Shown piece by piece: positions 7,995 through 16,033 of a stretch of 30,724 bases of DNA (its first letter is position 1; every line of letters starts with the position of its first letter). The stretch is from CAZSMC01 sp964607755 (GTDB taxonomy: Bacteria > Zhuqueibacterota > Zhuqueibacteria > Residuimicrobiales > Krinioviventaceae): the NCBI GenBank assembly GCA_964607755.1, contig CAZSMC010000052.1:1-30724 (forward strand). Direction: 5' to 3'. The notes below the pieces were generated by a model. That model did no database searches, was not told the DNA's origin, and was given only the letters and a program-made list of their open reading frames with translations. Made by a program: the position numbers and the translations under genes.

Positions 7995-8744
7995 TCATCG
8001 ATTTAGCCTGAAATTATCACCCAAATAGAGCTTACGCGCTTCGGGGTCTTCTGCCAGAAAACCAGCAGAACCGGATTTAAGCACATTGCCTTCGAAAAGC
8101 AAATACGCGCGATCGGTAATTGACAAGGTTTCGTGTACATTGTGATCAGTGATAAGCACACCAATGCCGCGCTCGCGCAAACCGGCGACGATGTTCTGAA
8201 TATCTTCCACAGCGATCGGATCGATACCGGCAAACGGTTCATCCAGGAGGATAAATTTGGGGTCCGTTACCAGGGCCCGGCAAATCTCCACGCGCCGGCG
8301 TTCACCGCCGGAAAGTGTATTGGCTTTGTTTTTAGCCAGTCGCGCCACATTCAGTTCATTCATCAGAGAATAGGCTTTTTCTTCACGTTCCTGGCGGGTT
8401 ATGGGCAGCACTTCCATAATCGCCAAAAGATTTTCTTCCACAGTCAGGTGGCGAAATACAGAAGCTTCCTGTGCCAGATAGGCTATACCTTTGCGGGCAC
8501 GTTTATACATCGGCAACTTTGTAATATTTTTATGGCTGAAATAAATAGTGCCGCTGTTTGGCCGAATCATGCCCACAATCATATAAAACGTTGTGGTCTT
8601 ACCGGCGCCGTTCGGCCCTAACAATCCGACGGTTTCACCTTGTTTTATATCGATGCTTACCTGATTGACAACGCGGCGCTTTCCGTAAACTTTGACCAGT
8701 TTTTCCGCCCGCAAGGTATCTGTATTTTTATTCAAATCTGACAT
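7995..8744 (-). CDS. lptB: LPS export ABC transporter, ATP-binding subunit
   Basis: A 249-residue ABC ATPase that, as a dimer with LptF/LptG, drives lipopolysaccharide from the inner membrane onto the Lpt bridge. Walker A GPNGAGKTT is at residues 43-51, the signature LSGGERRR and Walker B FILLDEPFAGIDP follow, then the H-loop ITDHNVHETL. The segment FAGIDPIAVEDIQ is typical of LptB rather than of amino-acid transporters. Six bases separate it from the lptA stop. The partner genes lptF/lptG are not in the window, as is common. Confidence 0.96.
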   Translation of the reverse strand: MSDLNKNTDTLRAEKLVKVYGKRRVVNQVSIDIKQGETVGLLGPNGAGKTTTFYMIVGMIRPNSGTIYFSHKNITKLPMYKRARKGIAYLAQEASVFRHLTVEENLLAIMEVLPITRQEREEKAYSLMNELNVARLAKNKANTLSGGERRRVEICRALVTDPKFILLDEPFAGIDPIAVEDIQNIVAGLRERGIGVLITDHNVHETLSITDRAYLLFEGNVLKSGSAGFLAEDPEARKLYLGDNFRLNR

Positions 8745-8750
8745 GGTTTG

Positions 8751-9938
8751 TCAAATAACCGACTCTAGCTTTATACCAAGTTTCTCAAGTTCTTGTTTTA
8801 ATTCCTTTTCCAAAACCATCTGATCTTTCGGCGGATAAAATTCACCGGTAGATGTACTTGGTGAACTGTGCACCCGGACCCGCTTTAACTTGTCTTTGCC
8901 AAAAATGATGACCAGTTCATCACCTAAAGCCTTATTCAGACCTTTTTCCTGGCCTTCTTCGATAACGTGATAATAGCTTGTCGCCCGCTTGCTGATGCGC
9001 ACACTATCAATAGCTTCGTTGGTGACGTAAACCATCATTTCTTCGCCTTTGAGTAAATCATAAGGAACGCTGGTTTTGATCGTTGAATCTACTGTAGACG
9101 ATGCAATAGCATTACCAACGATGTAAATACGTTCGACCTCTGCATCTTTTAAAAACAATGTGACTGTCTTGCCGGTCAAGTATTGGTCTTTTTCCCGGAT
9201 TCGGGGCGAATCGCGCAAAATAATCTGGTTTTCATTTGCCAGATATCGTAACGTGTCGCAAAAGGCTGTAATGTCACCGCGCTCTACTTTCACCTTGCCA
9301 GTGACGTCGAACCGGTCACCATCGTCAAACATTTCAAAGATATCGCCATAGATAATTAACGTATCTGCTCCGCTGGTGTCGCGTTTGGTCATGACCGGAT
9401 TGCCAGTAACCAGTGCATATTTTTTCTTGCTCAGGTACTCGGCATGCTCGCCCGTGATGGTAATATTTTCTGTGGAATCGATCAAAACCACCTCGTTATC
9501 AGCAACCGCCTTTTCCTCCTCGTCAAAATAATCGAGCTTTTGGGAAAAAAGTGTTTTCGTCGAATCGACCAGTTTGACATGACCCTCGACTAGCGCCCGT
9601 TTCAGTTTGTCAAAATAAATAATTTGATCGCCATACAGTTGTCTGGACGTATCGACAAAAGCAACATCACCGCTGAGAATGGTTTTATTCATAGTGACAT
9701 ATTGAGAGGCACGGTCGCACGTTAACACAGCCGAGCCCTGACGGAACTTGACGTTTCCAATCAGTTGACGCACTTTTTGATGATCGAGCGTATAGCCTTT
9801 TAAAACGTCCGCATGAACAAGAATCAGCTTGTCGGATTTAGCCGAATCTGCTTGTGCAGATGTTTGAGCTGTTGCGGCTTGACAAAGAACAAAAATCGCA
9901 CAAAAAACAACAAGAGTTTTAGCCGTACCGGATATCAT
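8751..9938 (-). CDS. lptA: OstA/LptA-like periplasmic LPS transport protein, long form
   Basis: The 395-residue product starts with a Sec signal (VVFCAIFVLCQAATAQ) and continues as repeated short beta segments of the OstA type, such as LIGNVKFRQGSAVLTCDRA, YGDQIIYFDKLKRALVEG, and FDVTGKVKVERGDITAFCDTLRY cut into shorter units here. LptA bridges LptC and LptD, carrying LPS across the periplasm. E. coli LptA has about 185 residues, so this form is twice as long; similar long OstA-like proteins occur in FCB bacteria. It overlaps lptC by four bases (ATGA type) and lies six bases before lptB, so position supports the role. An alternative is a partial LptD-like protein, but no C-terminal barrel is present. 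Confidence 0.85.
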   Translation of the reverse strand: MISGTAKTLVVFCAIFVLCQAATAQTSAQADSAKSDKLILVHADVLKGYTLDHQKVRQLIGNVKFRQGSAVLTCDRASQYVTMNKTILSGDVAFVDTSRQLYGDQIIYFDKLKRALVEGHVKLVDSTKTLFSQKLDYFDEEEKAVADNEVVLIDSTENITITGEHAEYLSKKKYALVTGNPVMTKRDTSGADTLIIYGDIFEMFDDGDRFDVTGKVKVERGDITAFCDTLRYLANENQIILRDSPRIREKDQYLTGKTVTLFLKDAEVERIYIVGNAIASSTVDSTIKTSVPYDLLKGEEMMVYVTNEAIDSVRISKRATSYYHVIEEGQEKGLNKALGDELVIIFGKDKLKRVRVHSSPSTSTGEFYPPKDQMVLEKELKQELEKLGIKLESVI

Positions 9939-10570
9939 GTCGAATCTTTAAAAGCAGACACCGTTGTTGTATCTGTTGCTGCGCTAGAGTCACTCTTTTG
10001 CCGTTCTTTCCATCGGTTCACGGAAAGATCAACGCCTTTGTGATAAACGCCGTCATGAGGATTCTTAATTTGCCAGCTTTCAAGCTGGGTATCTGATTCG
10101 AATCCCAGGCCTGAAAGGGTATCGCCCTCCTGGGTTGTCACCATCACTTCCACGTTGGAATAAATGCGATTGCTATTGTGGCGGTAAAAAAGTTCTTCAG
10201 TGTACAGCGTTATGCCGGTATCCGATTTTACAACGACATTTCCGACAGCTTTTACATTTGTTGTATTTTCATCCAGTTCGCCGGCATTGGCAATCAGTTC
10301 GGAAACTTTATCGCCATTCTTGTTGAAAAAGTCGATATCAACTCCCTGATCGAAAACAGCCAGCGATTTATCAGAATAACGTGCCATGTGTCCGGCGTGA
10401 ATCAGCGCATCCATTCGACCGTCTTTTGTGGCTTTGACCGTAAAATCCCACATTTCCTGATCCGGCATATCTTTTTCCAGTTCAGGCTGATAATTTGTTG
10501 TCTCTTGCTGATCGCAAGCAAAAGTAAACAACGCGACGAACAATAAAAATGTTATTTGGTATTTTTTCAT
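9935..10570 (-). CDS. lptC: LptC-like LPS export protein, probable lipoprotein
   Basis: A 211-residue protein with an N-terminal hydrophobic segment ending in Cys19 (LFVALFTFAC), followed by short beta-strand repeats in the LptC/OstA fold (LIANAGELDENTTNVKAVG, VVVKSDTGITLYTEEL). LptC receives LPS from LptB2FG and hands it to LptA. In E. coli it has a transmembrane anchor; FCB members are often lipoproteins, and the Cys suggests the same, although the lipobox is not canonical. It overlaps kdsD by four bases and lptA by four bases, so all three are translationally coupled. Confidence 0.85.
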   Translation of the reverse strand: MKKYQITFLLFVALFTFACDQQETTNYQPELEKDMPDQEMWDFTVKATKDGRMDALIHAGHMARYSDKSLAVFDQGVDIDFFNKNGDKVSELIANAGELDENTTNVKAVGNVVVKSDTGITLYTEELFYRHNSNRIYSNVEVMVTTQEGDTLSGLGFESDTQLESWQIKNPHDGVYHKGVDLSVNRWKERQKSDSSAATDTTTVSAFKDST

Positions 10571-11559
10571 AACTTTCCGATTCCGGCTTCTAACAAGTCA
10601 TGCAAATGAACCATCCCGACCGGTTCATTATCATCATTGACGATAACAATTTGCATAATATTATGCTGACTCATCACTTTAAAAGCGTGAATAGCAAATG
10701 TTCCGCTTTTTGACACCTTGGGATGCGGATTCATAATGTCGCTGGCAATCACAGCGCTGATATTCACATTCTTTTGCAGTAAACGTCTCAAATCGCCATC
10801 TGTGATAATTCCTGCCAGCTTGCCATTCTTATTTAACACGCAAGTCCCGCCAAAACGTTTCCTGGACATTTCTAAAATGACGTCTGTTAGCGCGCTATTT
10901 TCTTTGACCACCGGGATGCTGTCACCGGTGAACATAATATCATCAATTTTAATATACTGACGGCCGAGATCGCCACCAGGATGCAAAAATGCGAAATCTT
11001 CTTCCTTGAAATCCCGTAATTGTAAAAGAGCGATAGCCAGGGCATCGCCCATAGCCAGCATGGCAGTGGTACTTGCCGTTGGCGCCAAATCGTTCGGGCA
11101 GGCTTCAATTTGCACACCAACGTCAAGCACAATATCGCTGCGCTGAGTGAGAGCAGATTTGAGATTACCTGTCATGGTAATAATCTTTACGCCGATTTTT
11201 TTCAACACCGGGATTATTGAGCTAATTTCACCGGTGTTGCCGCTTTTGGACAGACAGAGGACAATATCATGCCTGGTGACCATACCCACGTCACCGTGCC
11301 CGGCATCAGCCGGATGGAGAAAAAATGCCGGAGTGCCGGTGCTGGAAAGGGTTGCTGCAATCTTTTTGCCAATAAGGCCTGATTTTCCAATGCCTGTTAC
11401 AATCACCCGGCCGCGGCATTCAAATATAGCATGAACAGCATCGACAAATTCTTGTCCAAGCCGGTCGGAAAGCGAAATAATCGCATCACTCTCAATTTGA
11501 AATACACGTCGCGCACTTGATATTTCTTTGGATTGTTCAATATTTTCAGCAACGGCCAT
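10567..11559 (-). CDS. kdsD: Arabinose-5-phosphate isomerase
   Basis: A 330-residue enzyme that converts ribulose-5-phosphate to arabinose-5-phosphate, the first step towards Kdo. An SIS sugar-isomerase domain occupies about residues 35-180 (VIVTGIGKSGLIGKKIA, LSKSGNTGEI, APTASTTAMLAMGDALA), followed by two CBS domains (about 205-330) with IITDGDLRRLL and a final VGMVHLHDLL. Length equals the E. coli enzyme. It starts just after the kdsA stop and overlaps lptC. In many genomes kdsC sits between kdsD and lptC; here it does not. Confidence 0.95.
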   Translation of the reverse strand: MAVAENIEQSKEISSARRVFQIESDAIISLSDRLGQEFVDAVHAIFECRGRVIVTGIGKSGLIGKKIAATLSSTGTPAFFLHPADAGHGDVGMVTRHDIVLCLSKSGNTGEISSIIPVLKKIGVKIITMTGNLKSALTQRSDIVLDVGVQIEACPNDLAPTASTTAMLAMGDALAIALLQLRDFKEEDFAFLHPGGDLGRQYIKIDDIMFTGDSIPVVKENSALTDVILEMSRKRFGGTCVLNKNGKLAGIITDGDLRRLLQKNVNISAVIASDIMNPHPKVSKSGTFAIHAFKVMSQHNIMQIVIVNDDNEPVGMVHLHDLLEAGIGKL

Positions 11560-11562
11560 TTT

Positions 11563-12402
11563 CTATGAATCCAGAGTATTATATTGTTTGCGCAATTCGT
11601 CAAATTTTTTTATTTGAACAAGCAGTTTTTCAAGTTTTTGCAGCGGCCACATGCTGGCAGCGTCGCACAAGGCTTTGCTGCAATTTGGATGAGTTTCGAT
11701 AAACACAGCCTCACAACCTGCCGCCACAGCAGCCCGGGTCAGAGCAGGAACAAATTCAGGATTGCCGCCTTTGGGATCGCTTGAAGAAACGCCATACACC
11801 CGAATAGCGTGCGTCGGATCAATGACCACCGGATAGCCCAATCCGCGCATAATCGGCAAAGAGCGCATATCGATAACAAGATTATGATAACCAAAAAACG
11901 AACCGCGCTCGGTTAACAGAATGTTATAATTATTTTCACTCTCTATTTTTCCGATGACATTTTTCATATCATTGGGATCCAGAAACTGCCCTTTTTTGAC
12001 ATTGATTGCTTTGCCGGTCCGTGCGGCTGCCAGTGTTAACGTGGTTTGCATAGATAAATACGCAGGTATCTGGATCACATCAACAACCTCTGCAGCCGGT
12101 GCGGCCTGGGCTTCATTATGAATGTCAGAAAGGACAGGAATGCCAAACTCGCGTTTCACTTTTTGCAGAATCTTTAAGCCCCTGTCCAGCCCCGGGCCCT
12201 GGTAACTGTGAGCAGACGAACGATTATCTTTTAAAAAAGACGACTTGAAGATAAACGGCATATTCAATGAATCGGTCAATTTTTTAACCGACTCGGCCGT
12301 GTGCATAACCACGTCCTCGCTCTCGATCACACAAGGTCCGCCAATGAGCGCTATCGGCTGATCCGGTCCGATTTTTATGTCATTTACGTTAACTACTCTC
12401 AT
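11563..12402 (-). CDS. kdsA: Kdo-8-phosphate synthase, metal-dependent type
   Basis: 279 residues; condenses phosphoenolpyruvate with arabinose-5-phosphate to Kdo-8-phosphate. Motifs include GGPCVIES, FKSSFLKDNRSS, LSDIHN, QIPAYLSMQT and IDPTHAIR. Cys24, His198, Glu236 and Asp247 match the spacing of the four metal ligands of the Aquifex enzyme (Cys11, His185, Glu222, Asp233), so this is the metal-dependent class, unlike E. coli, which has Asn in place of Cys. The ATG at 12402 is chosen because the open frame further upstream runs through pyrG and has no family similarity. The gene then overlaps the pyrG stop by 14 bases. Confidence 0.95.
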   Translation of the reverse strand: MRVVNVNDIKIGPDQPIALIGGPCVIESEDVVMHTAESVKKLTDSLNMPFIFKSSFLKDNRSSAHSYQGPGLDRGLKILQKVKREFGIPVLSDIHNEAQAAPAAEVVDVIQIPAYLSMQTTLTLAAARTGKAINVKKGQFLDPNDMKNVIGKIESENNYNILLTERGSFFGYHNLVIDMRSLPIMRGLGYPVVIDPTHAIRVYGVSSSDPKGGNPEFVPALTRAAVAAGCEAVFIETHPNCSKALCDAASMWPLQKLEKLLVQIKKFDELRKQYNTLDS

Positions 12403-14050
12403 CCATAACCTCGGCGTATTCTTCCTCACGGATTTCGAGTTTATGCTGGATTGCAGCTTTGACAAAATCGCGGAAAAGCGGATGCGTATCGAGCACACGT
12501 GATTTGAGCTCCGGATGATACTGCACACCCACAAACCACGGATGGTCTTTCAGTTCAATCACCTCTACCAAACCTGTTTGGGGATTCACGCCAACAACTC
12601 GCAGTCCCTTTGCCTCGGCAATCTTGACATATTCATTATTGACTTCGTAGCGGTGCCGGTGACGTTCACTAATATTGGTTTTTCCGTAAGCTTTAAAAGA
12701 CAGACTGTTTTTCTTGAGCTGGCACGCCCATGCCCCTAAACGCATGGTGCCGCCAAGATCGGTGACATCAACCTGGGTTTCCATCAAATCGATCACCGGA
12801 TGCGGGGTGCTGGCATCAAACTCGGTACTGTTGGCGCCGTCAAGTCCGCACACGTTTCTGGCAAATTCAATAAAAGCTGTTTGCATACCCAGACAAATGC
12901 CGAAAAATGGCAGATTATTTTCGCGGGCATATTTTATTCCCCAGATTTTTCCCTCGATACCGCGGTCGCCAAATCCGCCCGGAACCAGCAAGCCCGAAAG
13001 GCCATTCAGATATTCTGAAGCATTCTCTGCTGTCATTTTGTCGGATTCCAGCCATTTCAATTCAACCCGGGCATCGTTATCTACACCCGCGTGGACAAAC
13101 GCTTCAATGATCGATTTATAGGCATCGTGCAGCTCGGTGTACTTGCCGCAAATGCCAATTTTCACGTAGCCGGTTGGGTCTTCTACTTTGTGGACAAACT
13201 TTCGCCATCCGGTGAGGTCTGGTTCCCGCTGAGGCAAACCGAGGCGCGCAACCACTTTATCGCCAATGCCGTTTTTTTCATAGTGAAGTGGTATTTTATA
13301 AATGGAATCGACGTCGCGCGCTTCGACGACCATTTCTGAAGATAACGAAGAAAACAGGGCGATTTTATCGCGGTCGGCTTCTTCCAGCGGCAGCTCAGTC
13401 CGGCACAATAACATATCCGGCTGCAAACCAATTTCCCGAAGTTTAATCACCGAGTGCTGAGTGGGTTTGGTTTTCATCTCTCCAACAACCCGCAGGTACG
13501 GCACCAGGGTGAGGTGAATAATCATCACATGATTGCGCCCCTGCTCCTGGATGAATTGACGGATGGCTTCGAGGAACGGCTGGCCCTCGATGTCACCGAC
13601 CGTGCCACCGACTTCGATCATGATAATGTCAAATTCACCGGTCTCACCAAGAATAAGAATTCGCCGTTTTATTTCATCAGTGATATGAGGAATAACCTGA
13701 ACGGTTTTACCGAGGTACTCGCCTTTGCGTTCCCGGCGGATGATGGTTTGATAAATCTGACCGGTAGTGGCATTGTTGTGTTGGCTCATATCCGTCTGAA
13801 TGAACCGCTCGTAATGGCCTAAATCGAGGTCGGTTTCCATGCCGTCGTCCGTTACATAGACTTCACCGTGTTGATACGGACTCATGGTTCCGGGATCGAC
13901 ATTCAGGTACGGGTCCAGCTTGGCAATGGTCACTCGAAAACCGCGCGCTTTTAACAACCTGCCAATAGAGGCGGCTGCGATGCCTTTTCCTAATGACGAT
14001 ACAACCCCGCCGGTTACGAATATGTACTTTGTTTTTTTATTTTTCGTCAT
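12389..14050 (-). CDS. pyrG: CTP synthase
   Basis: A 553-residue glutamine-dependent enzyme that makes CTP from UTP. The N-terminal synthase domain starts KYIFVTGGVVSSLGKG and contains the ATP site and DPYLNVDPGTMSPYQHGEV. The C-terminal class I glutaminase domain has the Cys nucleophile in FFGICLGMQ and the His/Glu pair in GVQYHPE. Length is normal. CTP is the co-substrate of the KdsB reaction encoded immediately upstream, which explains its place among Kdo genes. It overlaps kdsB by four bases and kdsA by 14. Confidence 0.97.
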   Translation of the reverse strand: MTKNKKTKYIFVTGGVVSSLGKGIAAASIGRLLKARGFRVTIAKLDPYLNVDPGTMSPYQHGEVYVTDDGMETDLDLGHYERFIQTDMSQHNNATTGQIYQTIIRRERKGEYLGKTVQVIPHITDEIKRRILILGETGEFDIIMIEVGGTVGDIEGQPFLEAIRQFIQEQGRNHVMIIHLTLVPYLRVVGEMKTKPTQHSVIKLREIGLQPDMLLCRTELPLEEADRDKIALFSSLSSEMVVEARDVDSIYKIPLHYEKNGIGDKVVARLGLPQREPDLTGWRKFVHKVEDPTGYVKIGICGKYTELHDAYKSIIEAFVHAGVDNDARVELKWLESDKMTAENASEYLNGLSGLLVPGGFGDRGIEGKIWGIKYARENNLPFFGICLGMQTAFIEFARNVCGLDGANSTEFDASTPHPVIDLMETQVDVTDLGGTMRLGAWACQLKKNSLSFKAYGKTNISERHRHRYEVNNEYVKIAEAKGLRVVGVNPQTGLVEVIELKDHPWFVGVQYHPELKSRVLDTHPLFRDFVKAAIQHKLEIREEEYAEVMDESS

Positions 14051-14805
14051 TGTTTTGCCAGTTTTCTGAGTCGTTGTTCAACTTTGGGGATATCTTCTTT
14101 GACGTCCACGCACATTGGCTGATAATCGCAAATTCCCACCTTGATGGTCACACCGTTTTCCAGTGCGCGCAGTTGCTCCAGTTTTTCGACCTGCTCTAAA
14201 ATCGAATATGGCAGGCTCTCATATTTCAGCAGAAACTGCCGGCGATAGGCATATATGCCAATGTGCAGATAATAGGGATAATGCATCATCCACTCGCTTT
14301 GGTCTTTCACATCGCGAGCGTAAGGAATAACAGCCCGTGAAAAATACATGGCACGATAATTTCGGTCCATCACCACGCGCACGTGATTGGGATCTGTCAG
14401 GTCTGTTGGATCTTGGACTTTCCGGACCAGCGTCGCCATCTCTGCGTTCTCGTCCGACAGCAGGACATCGGCAACCAGATCAACCGCTTGGGGATCAATT
14501 AGCGGCTCGTCCCCTTGTACATTGATGACAACATCAGCGTCGATATGTTCTGCGACTTTGGCGATCCGGTCACTGCCTGTGGCGCATTCTTTTGGCGTCA
14601 TCTCTGCCCTGCCAAATGATTTCACAGCATTGTAGATTCGTTCATCATCTGTAGCTACGATGGCATCGTTCACAGAATGCGCTTTTACCGTACGTTCATA
14701 CACCCATTGAATCATTGGTTTGCCGTTGATCAGAGCCAGGGGTTTGCCGGGAAACCGGGTCGATGCATAACGGGCAGGAATTATGGCAATGATCTTTGCA
14801 CTCAT
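14047..14805 (-). CDS. kdsB: CMP-Kdo synthetase (3-deoxy-manno-octulosonate cytidylyltransferase)
   Basis: A 252-residue nucleotidyltransferase that activates Kdo with CTP before transfer to lipid A. The N-terminus IIAIIPARYASTRFPGKPL is the CTP-binding signature; VATDDERI, VINVQGDEPLI and YYLHIGIYAYRR follow in the expected order. Length is close to E. coli KdsB (248). It begins four bases after the gatC stop and overlaps pyrG. Confidence 0.97.
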   Translation of the reverse strand: MSAKIIAIIPARYASTRFPGKPLALINGKPMIQWVYERTVKAHSVNDAIVATDDERIYNAVKSFGRAEMTPKECATGSDRIAKVAEHIDADVVINVQGDEPLIDPQAVDLVADVLLSDENAEMATLVRKVQDPTDLTDPNHVRVVMDRNYRAMYFSRAVIPYARDVKDQSEWMMHYPYYLHIGIYAYRRQFLLKYESLPYSILEQVEKLEQLRALENGVTIKVGICDYQPMCVDVKEDIPKVEQRLRKLAKQ

Positions 14806-14808
14806 AAT

Positions 14809-15096
14809 TCAACCGATCACCTTTGGAACGCTGAAAAAACCATGTTTCTTTTTTGGTGCGTTAGCAAGTGCTTCATCCTGGGTGAGCCAGGTTTTCACCT
14901 CGTCCTTGCGCATGACATTTTGCAAATCCAGTACATTATAGGTTGGCTGCACATCCGCCGTATCCAGCTCGTTCAGTTTTTCCATATAATCGAGGATCTG
15001 GTTGAACTGGTCAACAAATTTACTTTTTTCTTCGTCAGTAAAACGCAACTTGGCAAGCCGGGCAATGTGTTCAACATCCTGAATTGTAACAGACAT
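14809..15096 (-). CDS. gatC: Asp/Glu-tRNA amidotransferase subunit C
   Basis: A 95-residue GatC, the small subunit that clamps GatA and GatB in the enzyme turning Glu-tRNA(Gln) (and often Asp-tRNA(Asn)) into the amidated forms. Features are VEHIARLAKLRFTDEEK, FNQILDYMEKLNELDT and the C-terminal LRKDEV-like block (MRKDEVKTWLTQDEALANAP). A CGGAGA ribosome site precedes the ATG at about seven bases. It is the first gene behind the promoter at 15128-15156. gatA and gatB are not adjacent, so gatC is separated from its partners and heads the Kdo/LPS operon. Confidence 0.95.
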   Translation of the reverse strand: MSVTIQDVEHIARLAKLRFTDEEKSKFVDQFNQILDYMEKLNELDTADVQPTYNVLDLQNVMRKDEVKTWLTQDEALANAPKKKHGFFSVPKVIG

Positions 15097-15127
15097 AAAT
15101 AATCTCCGGTTTTAAATGCAAAAAATA

Positions 15128-15156
15128 AATATAACATAACAATGATAAAGAGTCAA
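15128..15156 (-). promoter_or_regulatory. Strong sigma-70 promoter for the gatC-LPS operon
   Basis: On the minus strand TTGACT (15156-15151) and TATATT (15133-15128) are separated by exactly 17 bases; each box matches the consensus at five of six positions. Transcription would start about 25 bases before gatC. All eight genes down to lptB are packed with overlaps or gaps of at most six bases, so this promoter can serve the whole run. Confidence 0.65.
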
Positions 15157-15206
15157 GATAAAATTATAGGTGGTGGCACAATTTTTGTACGGAGCCAGAA
15201 CTTTTA

Positions 15207-15254
15207 ACTAAAAAGCTCTTTTTGGATCATAACAAGAGACACCAAAAAGAGCTT
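15207..15254 (-). terminator. Perfect 13-base inverted repeat, terminator of the nuclease gene
   Basis: AAGCTCTTTTTGG (15213-15225) and CCAAAAAGAGCTT (15242-15254) are perfect inverted copies around a 16-base loop. On the minus strand the second arm runs into a stretch of five T, as in an intrinsic terminator, about 50 bases after the restriction gene stop. It also insulates the gatC promoter from that gene. Confidence 0.6.
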
Positions 15255-15307
15255 GTAAATTTCAGCTTGTTTTTATCAGCTATATTAAAATTGTTTTCAA
15301 TTATGCC

Positions 15308-15922
15308 TCAGGGTTCAATTCCCAAAATCAACAGAGGAACGGCGGGATTATTTCTCCCCTGGCGCATCACTTTGTAAACCTCTCCTTCAAAATAGGCAAT
15401 ACCAGAAGACATTTGTGTTTGCATTTTTTTCGTGGGTAAAATTTCGATGCCTAAATTTGCCATTCCACAAGTATAAAATAGTACGTATTTTACAAACAAA
15501 TCATGTGCAATATGAGGATAATTTCTCAATTTACATTCCAATGCTATTTTATCTTTAAAATAATCAGTTTTAAGAAATGAATGAATTGGATCAGTTCCAA
15601 TGTGGGTTGATAAAAAATTCTTCTGCTCTTTTGTGGAAAGTGGAAGACTTTTTTCCATAAGCTTTCGATTTAAAGTGGTATAATAATCATAACGATATTC
15701 TATCCATTCTTTTTTTCTAAATCTTTCATGGAAAATTCTATTAACTGTTTTTTGACTGAAATGCACCTTGTTGCTTTTTGCCTTTTGATTACTATTTTTT
15801 ATTTTTAGCTCATCAGTATTAGTGCTTTTTATAATCTCTCTGATTTCATCATACAAATCATTATGATGAACAATAAGAAATTCTTCACCATGCATATGTG
15901 AGTACTTTTGAGCGATTTTCAT
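15308..15922 (-). CDS. Type II restriction endonuclease, BstYI/BglII family
   Basis: The 204-residue product resembles BstYI (cuts R^GATCY) along its whole length and in its size: the start KYSHMHGEEFLIVHH, the segment YYTTLNRKL, TDYFKDKIALE, IAHDLFVKYVLFY, GIEILPTKKM, SSGIAYFEGE and the ending MRQGRNNPAVPLLILGIEP. This comparison is from memory, not a search. The PD-(D/E)XK site would be Asp120, Glu129 and Lys131; BglII and BstYI have Gln at the last position, so this copy has the more canonical lysine. No methyltransferase or controller gene is adjacent. Two sampled 60-base lines are 28% and 33% G+C, clearly below the neighbours, which suggests transfer. The gene lies alone between operons and has its own terminator. 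Confidence 0.8.
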   Translation of the reverse strand: MKIAQKYSHMHGEEFLIVHHNDLYDEIREIIKSTNTDELKIKNSNQKAKSNKVHFSQKTVNRIFHERFRKKEWIEYRYDYYTTLNRKLMEKSLPLSTKEQKNFLSTHIGTDPIHSFLKTDYFKDKIALECKLRNYPHIAHDLFVKYVLFYTCGMANLGIEILPTKKMQTQMSSGIAYFEGEVYKVMRQGRNNPAVPLLILGIEP

Positions 15923-15956
15923 AGAGAATTTCCAATATTAGTGAATTTCTCAATAT

Positions 15957-15974
15957 AACATATCATCACATGTT
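15957..15974. promoter_or_regulatory. Imperfect dyad upstream of the restriction gene
   Basis: AACATATCATCACATGTT is symmetric at 14 of 18 positions and lies 35 bases before the nuclease start, directly beside a TATATT (-10-like, 15957-15952 on the minus strand). It could be an operator, but no regulator is encoded nearby and no good -35 accompanies the -10. Confidence 0.25.
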
Positions 15975-16033
15975 GACTTTTCTCCAAACTCTTCCTAAAA
16001 ATTAAAGAAAATAAAAATGCTTTTAATTATTTT

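Noticed and set aside
12403..12534. 44-residue N-terminal extension of KdsA in the open frame
   Set aside because: It runs through the end of pyrG in another frame, is unlike any KdsA and has an internal ATG at the family start point.
16000..16028. AATTAAA...TTTAATT inverted repeat after the sulfatase as a terminator
   Set aside because: The stem is only A-T pairs in an AT-rich stretch and is too weak to call.
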